This document shows, in pieces, positions 47,171 through 56,421 of a DNA stretch of 64,000 bases. The notes under the pieces were generated by a model. It was not told the origin of the DNA. It made no database searches and saw only the letters and a program-made list of their open reading frames with translations. Where the stretch lies: NCBI GenBank assembly GCA_903831575.1, contig CAIKYB010000027.1:84271-148270 (forward strand), written 5' to 3'. Position numbers and translations under genes: made by a program. The stretch comes from an uncultured Bacteroidota bacterium (GTDB lineage: Bacteria; Bacteroidota; Bacteroidia; Chitinophagales; Chitinophagaceae). The stretch's first letter is position 1, and the number at the start of each line of letters is the position of its first letter.

Positions 47171-48811
47171 ATGAAACAGAAAATTTTAAAAGTACATCCT
47201 AATGATAATGTAGTTGTTGCTTTAACCAATCTTAAAGCGGGTGAATTAGTTCAATGGAAAAACAAAGAATTTGTAATTAAGGAAGATATAGAATCAAAAC
47301 ACAAGTTTTTTGAATCGGATTTGAAAGCCGGAAGCGTAATCATGATGTACGGAGTTATAGTTGGCACTACACAAATGGATGTTAGCGAAGGACAATGGCT
47401 GAATACTACAAACGTAAAGCATGCTACAAGTGATTATGCATGGAAGGATGTGAAAATGGAATGGAATGCCCCGGACGTTTCTGCTTTTGCTAACAGAACT
47501 TTCAATGGATATCACAGAAATGACGGTCAGGTCGGGACCGCTAATTACTGGTTGTTTATCCCAACAGTTTTCTGTGAAAAAAGAAATATGGATGTCATTC
47601 GTGAAGCACTTCACAATGAATTGGGATATGCTGTTACGGATAAATATAAAGCATATACAAAAAGTTTGGTGGAGGCATATAAGAGTAATACCACAATTGA
47701 CAACTTAACATTGTCTCCGTCAGCATCAAATAAAAATGATCGTGTGTTTGAAAATGTAGACGGCATTAAATTTTTGAATCATGAGGGTGGTTGTGGAGGT
47801 ATTCGACAGGACGCCGCCGTATTAAGCAAACTATTGGCAGCTTATGCTAATCATCCTAATGTAGGTGGCGTTACGATTTTGAGTTTAGGATGCCAAAACT
47901 TACAAGTGTCCGACTTTGAAATGGATCTCAAAGCATTGAATCCCCATTTTGATAAACCACTTTTTATTTTTGAACAACAGCAATCTCAAAGCGAAGAACA
48001 ATTGATCTCAAGCGCTATTCAAAAAACTTTCTCTGGGTTGATAGAAATCAATAAATTTAAAAGAGAGCCTGCGCCTTTAAGTAAACTAACGGTAGGCGTT
48101 AAGTGCGGAGGGAGTGATGGGTTTAGTGGTATAAGCGCAAATCCATCAGTAGGCTACTGCAGTGATTTGATTGTAGCTTTAGGCGGGAAGGTATTGCTAG
48201 CAGAGTTTCCAGAATTGTGTGGTGTTGAACAAGAATTGATAGATCGTTGTGTAGACGAAGCAACCGCGAATAAATTTATTCAGTTGATGAAAAGTTATGA
48301 AAAGACTGTAATTAATGCTGGATCCGGGTTTCATATGAATCCCTCACCAGGAAATATTAAAGATGGCTTAATTACCGATGCAATGAAAAGTGCGGGTGCT
48401 GCAAAAAAAGGTGGGACATCGCCGATAGTTGAAACCTTAGATTATACAGAAAAAGCCACAAAACCTGGTTTGAATCTTGTATGTACTCCAGGAAATGATG
48501 TTGAAGCAACAACTGGAAAAGCTGCCAGTGGCGCAACCCTTATTTTATTTACAACTGGTTTAGGAACGCCTACGGGAAATCCAATTTGTCCAACTATTAA
48601 AGTGTCTACAAACAGCAATCTTACTAAACGAATGAACGATATTATTGACATCGATTGTGGCCCTGTTGTGGAAGGAGAAAAAACAATAGAGGAAATGGGA
48701 GCCGCGATATTGGAATATTGCATCGAGGCCGCAAGTGGCTATGTAATACCCAAAGCGGTACAACTCAACCAGGATGATTTTATTCCCTGGAAAAGAGGCG
48801 TGTCCCTCTAA
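47171..48811 (+). CDS. uxaA: Altronate dehydratase
   Basis: The 546-aa protein dehydrates D-altronate to 2-keto-3-deoxygluconate. The N-terminal SAF domain (~1-95, KVHPNDNVVVALTNLKAG) is followed by the altronate/galactarate dehydratase core with GYHRNDGQVGTANYW, NHEGGCGGIRQDA, GVKCGGSDGFSGISANP and MNPSPGNIKDGLIT. The cysteines in these motifs are expected to hold the iron cofactor. The full-length UxaA architecture (fused N- and C-domains) is intact. The gene lies between uxaB and uxaC in a clear operon. Confidence 0.96.
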   Translation: MKQKILKVHPNDNVVVALTNLKAGELVQWKNKEFVIKEDIESKHKFFESDLKAGSVIMMYGVIVGTTQMDVSEGQWLNTTNVKHATSDYAWKDVKMEWNAPDVSAFANRTFNGYHRNDGQVGTANYWLFIPTVFCEKRNMDVIREALHNELGYAVTDKYKAYTKSLVEAYKSNTTIDNLTLSPSASNKNDRVFENVDGIKFLNHEGGCGGIRQDAAVLSKLLAAYANHPNVGGVTILSLGCQNLQVSDFEMDLKALNPHFDKPLFIFEQQQSQSEEQLISSAIQKTFSGLIEINKFKREPAPLSKLTVGVKCGGSDGFSGISANPSVGYCSDLIVALGGKVLLAEFPELCGVEQELIDRCVDEATANKFIQLMKSYEKTVINAGSGFHMNPSPGNIKDGLITDAMKSAGAAKKGGTSPIVETLDYTEKATKPGLNLVCTPGNDVEATTGKAASGATLILFTTGLGTPTGNPICPTIKVSTNSNLTKRMNDIIDIDCGPVVEGEKTIEEMGAAILEYCIEAASGYVIPKAVQLNQDDFIPWKRGVSL

Positions 48812-48845
48812 ATAAATGATTAGTTATAAATAAATCAAATAAAAA

Positions 48846-50291
48846 ATGAAACAATTTCTTGACGAAAACTTTTTACTCAAAAATAAAGTTGCAGAACAAC
48901 TCTATCATGAGTTCGCTAAAGTAATGCCTATTATTGATTATCATAACCATTTGTTACCTGACCAAATTGCAAATGATATCAATTTTAGTAACCTTACTCA
49001 AGTTTGGTTGTATGGAGACCATTACAAGTGGAGAGCAATGCGTACGAATGGTATTAATGAAAAATATTGCACGGGCACCGCAGGCGATTACGAAAAATTT
49101 GAACAATGGGCGAATACAGTTCCTTATACTTTACGCAACCCTCTTTATCATTGGACACATCTCGAGTTGCAAAGATATTTTTCGGTACAAGAGCTTTTAG
49201 ATCAGCATAGTGCAAAACGAATTTATGATCAGTGTAATGAGCTTTTACAAACACCTTCCTATTCAGTAAAGGGCTTACTTAAGCAAATGAATGTAAATGT
49301 ACTTTGTACTACAGATGACCCAATTGACAACCTTTGCCATCATCAAAAAATAAGTGCTGATGACGATGGTACTCAAACAAAAGTTTTTCCTGCTTTCAGA
49401 CCTGATAAAGCCATGAATGTTGATGAACCTGTATCATTCAATAATTATCTTTCTGCCCTTGAATCCGCATCGAATATCTCCATAACGACTTTCAATGATT
49501 ATTTAGCTGCATTAAAAAACAGACATGATTATTTTGCTGAAAATAATTGCAATGTAAGTGATCATGGTTTGGAGGAAATTTATGCAGAAGATTATACAAC
49601 GAATGAAATTGAAAGTATTTTTTCAAAGATTCGTTCTGGAGGCAATTTGTCCAATTTGGAAAACAGGAAATTCAAAAGTGCCATGCTGATTATTCTTGCA
49701 GAATGGGATTGGGAAAAAGGGTGGATACAACAATATCATTTAGGAGCAATTAGAAATAATAATTCAAGAATGATGAAGCAATTAGGCGCTGATACTGGAT
49801 GGGATAGCATTGGCGATTTTTCTCAGGCTAGAGCATTGGCTAAGTTTTTAAATAAATTAGATACAGATAATAAGTTAACCAAAACAATTATTTACAATCT
49901 TAATCCCGCAGATAATGAATTGATGGCAACAATGATTGGGAATTTTAATGATGGTTCAATTGCGGGCAAAGTACAGTGGGGTAGTAGCTGGTGGTTTCTT
50001 GATCAGAAAGATGGCATGACTAAACAAATAAATGCACTCAGCAATATGGGCTTGTTAAGTCGTTTTATAGGAATGCTTACAGATAGTAGAAGTTTCTTGT
50101 CGTATCCTCGTCACGAATATTTCCGCAGAATTTTATGTAATCTCTTTGGTGAAGAAATTGAGAATGGAGAGTTGCCAAATGATATTGCATGGACAGGAAA
50201 AGTGATTCAGGATATCTGCTTTAATAACGCTGCAGATTATTTTAACTGGAAAGGAGTATTACAGCCTGAAAAATCGAAAATGATGGGTTAG
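48846..50291 (+). CDS. uxaC: Glucuronate/galacturonate isomerase
   Basis: The 481-aa enzyme converts D-galacturonate to D-tagaturonate (and glucuronate to fructuronate), the first cytosolic step here. It has the amidohydrolase-like fold: D31-Y-H33-N-H35-LLPDQIAND at the start, LCTTDDPIDNL, LGAIRNNNSRM, and the C-terminal VQWGSSWWFLDQKDGM and TDSRSFLSYPRHEYFRR. The length is typical. It is the last gene of the unit beginning at 41077 and is closed by a strong hairpin terminator 26 bp after the stop. Confidence 0.96.
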   Translation: MKQFLDENFLLKNKVAEQLYHEFAKVMPIIDYHNHLLPDQIANDINFSNLTQVWLYGDHYKWRAMRTNGINEKYCTGTAGDYEKFEQWANTVPYTLRNPLYHWTHLELQRYFSVQELLDQHSAKRIYDQCNELLQTPSYSVKGLLKQMNVNVLCTTDDPIDNLCHHQKISADDDGTQTKVFPAFRPDKAMNVDEPVSFNNYLSALESASNISITTFNDYLAALKNRHDYFAENNCNVSDHGLEEIYAEDYTTNEIESIFSKIRSGGNLSNLENRKFKSAMLIILAEWDWEKGWIQQYHLGAIRNNNSRMMKQLGADTGWDSIGDFSQARALAKFLNKLDTDNKLTKTIIYNLNPADNELMATMIGNFNDGSIAGKVQWGSSWWFLDQKDGMTKQINALSNMGLLSRFIGMLTDSRSFLSYPRHEYFRRILCNLFGEEIENGELPNDIAWTGKVIQDICFNNAADYFNWKGVLQPEKSKMMG

Positions 50292-50317
50292 TTTAAATAA
50301 GTTCAATTAGTACAAAT

Positions 50318-50347
50318 AAAAAATGCCAGAATAATCTGGCATTTTTT
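50318..50347 (+). terminator. Rho-independent terminator after uxaC
   Basis: A 13-bp stem (50318-50330 with 50335-50347) around AAATGCCAGA/TCTGGCATTT has the loop ATAA. T and A runs flank it on both sides, so it could also work for kdgK transcripts coming from the right. Confidence 0.88.
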
Positions 50348-50364
50348 ATTATAGTTTGAGGATT

Positions 50365-50456
50365 GTTTCAGAGGTTTGGTAGGTTCAAGACATTTAAAAC
50401 CCAACCAATCAACTATTTAACTAATTAACCACTTGAACCTCTTGAACGTTTGAAAC
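50365..50456. repeat. Imperfect inverted repeat between convergent uxaC and kdgK
   Basis: The 25-bp arms at 50365-50389 and 50432-50456 match at 19 of 25 positions (GTTTCA and AGGTTCAAG are exact). They are separated by 42 AT-rich bases and could fold into a long hairpin. It may be a dispersed intergenic repeat or part of a bidirectional terminator. Confidence 0.45.
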
Positions 50457-50476
50457 TAATTCAACTTTTAAACACA

Positions 50477-51502
50477 CTACCTCTGCACTCTTCCACTACC
50501 ATCCCCTTTCATCAAATCTTTTACCTCGCTTAATGTAGCATGATTCAAATCGCCTGGAATAGTATGTTTTAGTGCGCTTGCTGCTACGCCAAATTCCGCA
50601 GCTTCTCCCATTGGCATGCCTGTTGCCAAGCCATAAATCAATCCGCTTGCGAAACTATCGCCACTGCCTACTCTATCAACAATTCTTACGTTGTATTGTT
50701 TAGTGTGGTAAAATTCACTCCCATCATAAACTAAAGCGCTCCATCCATTATCGCTTGCACTATGACTTTCTCTTAATGATGAGGCAATGAATTTGAATCC
50801 AAACTTTTCTTTCATTTGTTTAAATACATCTTTAAAGCCGTCTAAATCCAATTCACCTTTGGTGACATCGGTGTCTTTTGCTTTGAAACCTAAAGTGGTA
50901 TCTGCGTCTTCTTCATTGCCGATGCACACATCTACATACTGACATAATTTGCTCATCACTTCTCTCGCTTTTTCTTTACTCCACAATTTTTTTCTGTAAT
51001 TCAAATCGATGCTTGTTGTAATGCCTCTTGCTTTTGCTGCTTTTAATGCGGCTTCTGTTAATGCGGCAGCCTTGTCGCTCAATGCCGGAGTAATGCCTGT
51101 TGTATGAAACCAGGAAGCTCCTTCAAATATTTTATCAAAATCGAATTCGCTTGCATCTACATCAGCAATAGAAGCGCCAGCTCTGTCATATACGACTTGT
51201 GAGGCACGCATGGATGCTCCTGTTTCTAAAAAATAAATACCCAAGCGATCTCCGCCTCTGGCAACAAATTGCGTATCAACACCATAACGACGTAAATGGT
51301 TAATTGCTGATTGACCTATTGGATTATTCGGCACTTTAGTTACAAAAGTCCCATTTAATCCATAGTTACATAATGCAGCAGCAACGTTCGCTTCACCGCC
51401 ACCGTAAGTGATATCAAAAGTATCAGCTTGTACAAATCTCTTAAAATCAGGAGTGGATAATCTCAACATGATCTCTCCTAATGTGACAATTTTCTTTGAC
51501 AT
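50477..51502 (-). CDS. kdgK: 2-keto-3-deoxygluconate kinase (PfkB family)
   Basis: The 341-aa kinase phosphorylates 2-keto-3-deoxygluconate to KDPG with ATP, the step after UxaA. It has the PfkB signatures: TYGGGEANVAAALCNYG near the N-terminus (sugar binding) and VDRVGSGDSFASGLIYG near the C-terminus (anion hole and catalytic Asp). YFLETGASMRAS also fits KdgK. It is transcribed towards uxaC, from its own 318-bp upstream region that holds an operator copy. The aldolase that would split KDPG is not in the window. Confidence 0.94.
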   Translation of the reverse strand: MSKKIVTLGEIMLRLSTPDFKRFVQADTFDITYGGGEANVAAALCNYGLNGTFVTKVPNNPIGQSAINHLRRYGVDTQFVARGGDRLGIYFLETGASMRASQVVYDRAGASIADVDASEFDFDKIFEGASWFHTTGITPALSDKAAALTEAALKAAKARGITTSIDLNYRKKLWSKEKAREVMSKLCQYVDVCIGNEEDADTTLGFKAKDTDVTKGELDLDGFKDVFKQMKEKFGFKFIASSLRESHSASDNGWSALVYDGSEFYHTKQYNVRIVDRVGSGDSFASGLIYGLATGMPMGEAAEFGVAASALKHTIPGDLNHATLSEVKDLMKGDGSGRVQR

Positions 51503-51590
51503 TTTAATAAAATTAAAAATTTAATAGTTGGTAAATACGATTTCGGATGTAAATATCAAACAACATCATTTCAATAGTAAAAATAAATAC

Positions 51591-51607
51591 GGAAACGATT
51601 GCGTAAT
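51591..51607 (+). promoter_or_regulatory. LacI-type operator, copy 4 (upstream of kdgK)
   Basis: GGAAACGATTGCGTAAT lies 89 bp before the kdgK start, in the opposite orientation to that gene. The rest of the 318-bp gap 51503-51820 shows no gene or RNA I can support. Confidence 0.75.
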
Positions 51608-51820
51608 AGCTTTCCTTGCAAAGCAATGGCAACATGGATATTGTTAATGGAATCAGTTTGATCGTTATCTGGTTTCATGGATTAAACTTGTTAGCAGTCA
51701 AAATAAAATAGTGAGAAAGAAGAATTTCCTACAGGCTGCAAAAAATGTAGTTCAATAAAAATTATTTGAATTTTAATGAGATGCAAATTGATGATTAAAT
51801 AATAAGCCAACGATTATACG

Positions 51821-52852
51821 TCATCGCTTTTTTATTGAAGACTCTTTGATTACAATTTTGCTTTCCATGATTTTAGTTTCAAATTCTTTTATGGGACGCT
51901 TGCTTTCAATGAGTTTTATTAAGAGCTCAGTGGCAACTTTTCCCATTTCAAATGCAGGTTGACATACCGCAGTTAAACTTGGACTAAACATATCTGTAAG
52001 TTCGGAATTGCTAAATCCTAAATAAGCAATGTCTTTATTTATTGATTTATAGTTTTTTATCACAGAAATCATTACCGTCGTAATTCTGTCACCTGCCGAC
52101 AATATCGCATCAGGTTTATCTTTAGCATTAAATAATTCATTCACTGCTTTTTTTACTTCCTCAACATCCATCCCGCCATGGTCACAATGTTTCACAAGTG
52201 ATTCTTTGTAGAGTAATTTATGATCTGCTAATGCTTTTTTATAGCCTTCCAATCTTTTTCTTGTGATAAATAAATGTGCGGAGCTTGTTATGTGACCAAT
52301 GTTTTTAAAACCTTGTTTAATAAGATGTGTTGTTGCATCATACGCCCCCTTGAAATTATCACAAACAACTTTAAAAGTATCAATTTCATCAATTATCCTA
52401 TCAAAGAAAACAATAGGCATCCCGCGATCGTGTAAAGATTTAAGGTAGCTGGAATCTTTTGTCTCGGAAGAGACAGAAATTAATAAGCCGTCAATAGATC
52501 GTGATGCCATGTGTTGAACAATAATTAACTCTCTGTCAAATGATTCATGGCTTTGAGATATGCTCACATGATAACCGCTTCCATAAGCAATGGATTCTAT
52601 TCCGTTAATCGCCTGTGAAAAAAAGTTATTTGCAATCTCAGGAACAACAATTCCAATAGTATGACTTCTTCTTTCTTTTAAACTTAATGCGATTGGATTA
52701 GGATGGTAGTTGATTTTTTTGGCATAATCCTCTACTAATTTCTTCGTTTTGTCACTTATTTCATAACTGCCTCGTAATGCTCGGCTCACTGTAGAGGTAG
52801 ATAGATTCAACTTTAGTGCAATATCTTTTATAGTTACCGATTCGTATTTCAT
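51821..52852 (-). CDS. LacI-family transcriptional regulator of the pectin locus
   Basis: The product is 343 aa. Residues ~5-55 form a LacI helix-turn-helix and hinge (VTIKDIALKLNLSTSTVSRALRGSYEIS then YHPNPIALSLKERRS). Residues ~60-335 are a periplasmic-binding-protein-like effector domain (TIGIVVPEIANNFFSQAINGIE, SIDGLLISVS, LGFSNSELTDMFSPSLTAV). Its position between kdgK and susC, and six LacI-like 17-bp sites before the pectin units, make it the probable regulator. Repression relieved by a galacturonate-pathway intermediate is the simplest model; the effector is unknown. One site lies 78 bp before its own start, so it may regulate itself. Confidence 0.93.
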   Translation of the reverse strand: MKYESVTIKDIALKLNLSTSTVSRALRGSYEISDKTKKLVEDYAKKINYHPNPIALSLKERRSHTIGIVVPEIANNFFSQAINGIESIAYGSGYHVSISQSHESFDRELIIVQHMASRSIDGLLISVSSETKDSSYLKSLHDRGMPIVFFDRIIDEIDTFKVVCDNFKGAYDATTHLIKQGFKNIGHITSSAHLFITRKRLEGYKKALADHKLLYKESLVKHCDHGGMDVEEVKKAVNELFNAKDKPDAILSAGDRITTVMISVIKNYKSINKDIAYLGFSNSELTDMFSPSLTAVCQPAFEMGKVATELLIKLIESKRPIKEFETKIMESKIVIKESSIKKR

Positions 52853-52930
52853 TGTGTTCTAATTAATGTTAAATTTACATGTTTTTATCGAATTTTACAG
52901 CTATTTCTATCCGTTTGACAAGTACAATTT

Positions 52931-52947
52931 GGTATCGTTTGCGTAAA
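52931..52947 (+). promoter_or_regulatory. LacI-type operator, copy 5 (between lacI and susC)
   Basis: GGTATCGTTTGCGTAAA is identical to the copy at 40971. It lies between the divergent lacI (start 52852) and susC (start 53153). Its TTTG (52938-52941) could serve as the -33 element of the susC promoter. Confidence 0.82.
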
Positions 52948-52963
52948 TAAATGATTCTCGTTT

Positions 52964-52971
52964 TATTTTTG
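52964..52971 (+). promoter_or_regulatory. Candidate -7 element of the susC promoter
   Basis: TATTTTTG matches TAnnTTTG exactly and lies 22 bp after the TTTG in the operator. If used, the susC mRNA has a leader of about 175 nt containing two small hairpins (52998-53015 and 53052-53072). Confidence 0.45.
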
Positions 52972-53152
52972 TCGAATAAATACTGCGTATACTTGTTATT
53001 CGTAAGTTAACGAATGCTTGATTTGATTTCTATTGTACATAAAGTTAATTGATAAGATATTAATCATCTTATTGCCTTACATTGAATTATCTCAACCATT
53101 GGGTACTTATTTTATCACTAATTAGAAAGATATTTTAAAACACATTATCTGT

Positions 53153-56100
53153 ATGAAAAAAGCATTTTTGGGTTTGGCATTTTTTTTGTTTTCATTGATT
53201 TCATTTTCACAAAACAAAACGGTCACTGGTAAGGTAACCGACTCTGCAGGAAAACCTTTGCCTTCTGTAACAGTTGCCATTACTGCAAAAGGATTCAAAA
53301 AATCAATCCAGACGGACAAGGATGGCAATTTCTCGGCCACCGTTACAACCAATGATAAATTATCAGTTACTTTTTCATCTTCTGGGTTTAAATCAACATC
53401 TGTTCTAACGGATGGTAATTCACCTATTCAAATGAATCTGAAAAGAGAAGTGGTAGTTATGGAGGAAGTGGTTATTAATGTCGGATATGGAACATTGAAA
53501 AAGAAAGAACTTTCAAGCTCTGTGTCATCCATCACTGCAAAAGATTTAAAAGATGTGCCGATTAATTCCGCTGCAGAAGCATTGAATGGCAGACTTGCGG
53601 GAGTTACTGCAACAACTGCAGAAGGTTCGCCTGATGCAGAAATAAATGTAAGAGTGAGGGGTGGGATGTCAATTACAAACGACAACTCTCCTTTGTATAT
53701 TGTAGATGGAGTTCAGCTTGAAAATGGATTGTCAACCATTTCGCCTCAGGATATTCAATCTATTGATGTACTGAAAGACGCTGCAGCGACTGCTATTTAT
53801 GGAGCAAGAGGTGCTAATGGCGTAATTGTGATTTCAACAAAGTCCGGAAAGCCTGGTAAATTAAAGCTGAATTACAATGGGTTTGTTGGCATAAAATATT
53901 TGCCAAAAACATTAGATGTAATGAGCCCTTATGATTATGTTATTTATCAATCAGAAAGATCAAGAGGAAATGTAACGGATAGTACGAATTTTACAAAAGA
54001 TTTTGGTGCAACCTGGGATACTTTACAAAATTATAAAAATGCAACTCCAATAAATTGGCAAGATGAGATTTTTGGTAATACAGGTATCATGACCACGCAT
54101 TCCTTATCTGGATCTGGTGGAACTCAAAAAATGACTTACAATTTTGGGTATACGTACAATAGTGATCAAGCTATTGTGACAAATTCGAAATATTTGAGAC
54201 ACCTTTTTAATGTCAAAGGAGATTATAAATTTACAAAAAAACTAAAAGCTGGTTTAGGCATAAGGTATACTAATCAAAATGTTTATGGTGCTGGAGTCTC
54301 TGATACCAAAGGTTCTTCTTATAGCCGGTTAAGAAATGCGGTGAAGTATAGACCATTCTTATCAGCAGGACAAAGTATTAATTCTACGGATCCTTTAGCT
54401 GAAGATCAAGTAGGGAATGGTTTAAGTTTGAATAATCCTGTATTATTAGCTAATGCTGAGTATAGAAACAAGATAACTAACACTTATAATCTTAATGGAA
54501 ATGTCTCTTATAATTTTAAAAAGAATTTCACCTTTAAATCTACCTGGGGATACGAGAATAAAAATTATGTGGATTTGCAATTCAGTGATTCCATTTCACC
54601 TTATTCTGTGATTCAAGGATCAAGACTTCCAATTGCAGGATTAGACACTTCGATTACTTCAACTTTTACTAATTCGAATGTGATCAACTTCTCTTTGAAG
54701 AACTACAGAAAAAACCACGATTTCGATTTCTTGATTGGTGAGGAAACATATGATTACAGAACTGAAAAACATTCAAGCCTTTTTGGTAAATACCCATTGA
54801 TGATTTCTCCTGAAGAAGCTTTTAATAATACAGATACAGCGACGGCGTTTGCAGGGTATCCAAAACCAGTGATAAAGACAAGGTACACCAGTTTGTCTTT
54901 TTTCTCACGTTTGAATTATTCTTTTAATAAAAAACTAATCTTCTCATTTAATGTGAGATTTGATGCGGCATCTAAATTTTCCAAATCAAACAGATGGGGC
55001 GTTTTCCCTGCAGGATCAGTTGCATGGAGATTGAAGAGTGAAAATTTCTTGAAAAATGTTGATTTTATAAATGAACTTAAAATCCGAGGAGGAATTGGGT
55101 TGGTAGGGAATAATCGCATTGACGATTACCTGTACATCACAACATTTAATAATGATAATGTTTATTATTATGGATTAAATAACCAACCAGTTTATGCGTA
55201 TTATCCCGCGGCTTTACGTAATCAGAATTTGAAATGGGAGTCTACAGTCAATCGTAATCTAGGATTGGATTTGAGCGTTTTTCATAATCGTTTTGATATT
55301 AGTGTAGATTATTATAATAACAATTCCAAAGATTTACTTCTTTATGTACCCATTGCTTCAAGTTTTGGATACACTTCTCAATATCAGAATATTGGGAAAA
55401 CCAATAACCGAGGACTTGAAATTCAATTGAATGCGGCCATTTTAAAAAAGAAAAACAACTTCAATTGGAATGCTTCATTTAATATGTCTTTTAACAGAAA
55501 TAAAGTCATGGCGCTTGGGGTAAATCAAACAAGTTTTTACCCTGCAGCAAGCTGGGGTGTTTCCGGGCAGCCAACAGATTATATTGTTCAGGTAGGCGAT
55601 CCAGTTGGTTCAATGTATGGATTGGTAACAGATGGATTTTATACGGTTGATGATTTTGATTTACCTTATTATGCCACAACTGGTACATATAAGCTAAAGT
55701 CTGGAGTAGCCAATAATTCAAGCATTATTGGTGTTGTTGCTCCGGGCTCTATAAAATTCAAAGATTTAAATAATGACAGTATTGTTGATTTGGTTCATGA
55801 TAGGAAAATTATAGGAAATCCCACTCCTAAATTTACAGGTGGTTTCACTCAAACATTTACTTATAAGCAATGGGATGCAAGTTTGTTTGTAAACTTCTCT
55901 GTTGGTGGAGATGTTTATAATGCTAATAAAATTGAATTTACAAATGGCTATACCTCTAATTCTAATCTACTTGCCATCATGAATGATAGATGGAAAGTAG
56001 TTACACCTGATGGACAAACGGCGCAGTGGGTGAGTGGGAATACAGTATATGGAATTGCACCGGATGAGCTGAGAGCACTGAATCAAAATGCAAAATTATG

Positions 56101-56398
56101 GACACCTATAAAAGGTGCTGGTGCATTCTATCCCCATTCATGGGCTATTGAAGATGGCTCATTTGTTAGAATCAACAACCTTACAATTGGCTATAGTTTC
56201 CCGGTAAATGTTTTGGCAAAATTGCACATGTCTAAATTGAGATTATATATCACTGGAAATAATTTGCATGTATTCACGAAATATTCTGGGTATGATCCGG
56301 AAGTAAGCGTAAGAAATAATCAATTAACACCTAACCTGGATTACTCTGCATACCCCAAAAGCAGAAGTTTTATCTTTGGTATTAATGCAACTTTTTAA
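53153..56398 (+). CDS. SusC/RagA-family TonB-dependent outer-membrane transporter
   Basis: The product is 1081 aa with a signal peptide ending SFSQ (~19). Residues ~22-100 are a carboxypeptidase-regulatory-like domain (KTVTGKVTDSAGKPLPSVTV). A TonB-box-like stretch (VMEEVVINVGYG, ~101-112) is followed by the plug domain (~115-230, NGRLAGVTATT, RVRGGMSITNDNSPLYIVDG, IDVLKDAAATAIYGARGANG) and a beta barrel ending in FGINATF with the C-terminal aromatic. It imports oligosaccharides, here presumably oligogalacturonides, powered by TonB. It is 23 bp before susD. The operator upstream ties it to the pectin regulator. Confidence 0.96.
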   Translation: MKKAFLGLAFFLFSLISFSQNKTVTGKVTDSAGKPLPSVTVAITAKGFKKSIQTDKDGNFSATVTTNDKLSVTFSSSGFKSTSVLTDGNSPIQMNLKREVVVMEEVVINVGYGTLKKKELSSSVSSITAKDLKDVPINSAAEALNGRLAGVTATTAEGSPDAEINVRVRGGMSITNDNSPLYIVDGVQLENGLSTISPQDIQSIDVLKDAAATAIYGARGANGVIVISTKSGKPGKLKLNYNGFVGIKYLPKTLDVMSPYDYVIYQSERSRGNVTDSTNFTKDFGATWDTLQNYKNATPINWQDEIFGNTGIMTTHSLSGSGGTQKMTYNFGYTYNSDQAIVTNSKYLRHLFNVKGDYKFTKKLKAGLGIRYTNQNVYGAGVSDTKGSSYSRLRNAVKYRPFLSAGQSINSTDPLAEDQVGNGLSLNNPVLLANAEYRNKITNTYNLNGNVSYNFKKNFTFKSTWGYENKNYVDLQFSDSISPYSVIQGSRLPIAGLDTSITSTFTNSNVINFSLKNYRKNHDFDFLIGEETYDYRTEKHSSLFGKYPLMISPEEAFNNTDTATAFAGYPKPVIKTRYTSLSFFSRLNYSFNKKLIFSFNVRFDAASKFSKSNRWGVFPAGSVAWRLKSENFLKNVDFINELKIRGGIGLVGNNRIDDYLYITTFNNDNVYYYGLNNQPVYAYYPAALRNQNLKWESTVNRNLGLDLSVFHNRFDISVDYYNNNSKDLLLYVPIASSFGYTSQYQNIGKTNNRGLEIQLNAAILKKKNNFNWNASFNMSFNRNKVMALGVNQTSFYPAASWGVSGQPTDYIVQVGDPVGSMYGLVTDGFYTVDDFDLPYYATTGTYKLKSGVANNSSIIGVVAPGSIKFKDLNNDSIVDLVHDRKIIGNPTPKFTGGFTQTFTYKQWDASLFVNFSVGGDVYNANKIEFTNGYTSNSNLLAIMNDRWKVVTPDGQTAQWVSGNTVYGIAPDELRALNQNAKLWTPIKGAGAFYPHSWAIEDGSFVRINNLTIGYSFPVNVLAKLHMSKLRLYITGNNLHVFTKYSGYDPEVSVRNNQLTPNLDYSAYPKSRSFIFGINATF

Positions 56399-56421
56399 TC
56401 AAAATTCTCAATTATATTTTT

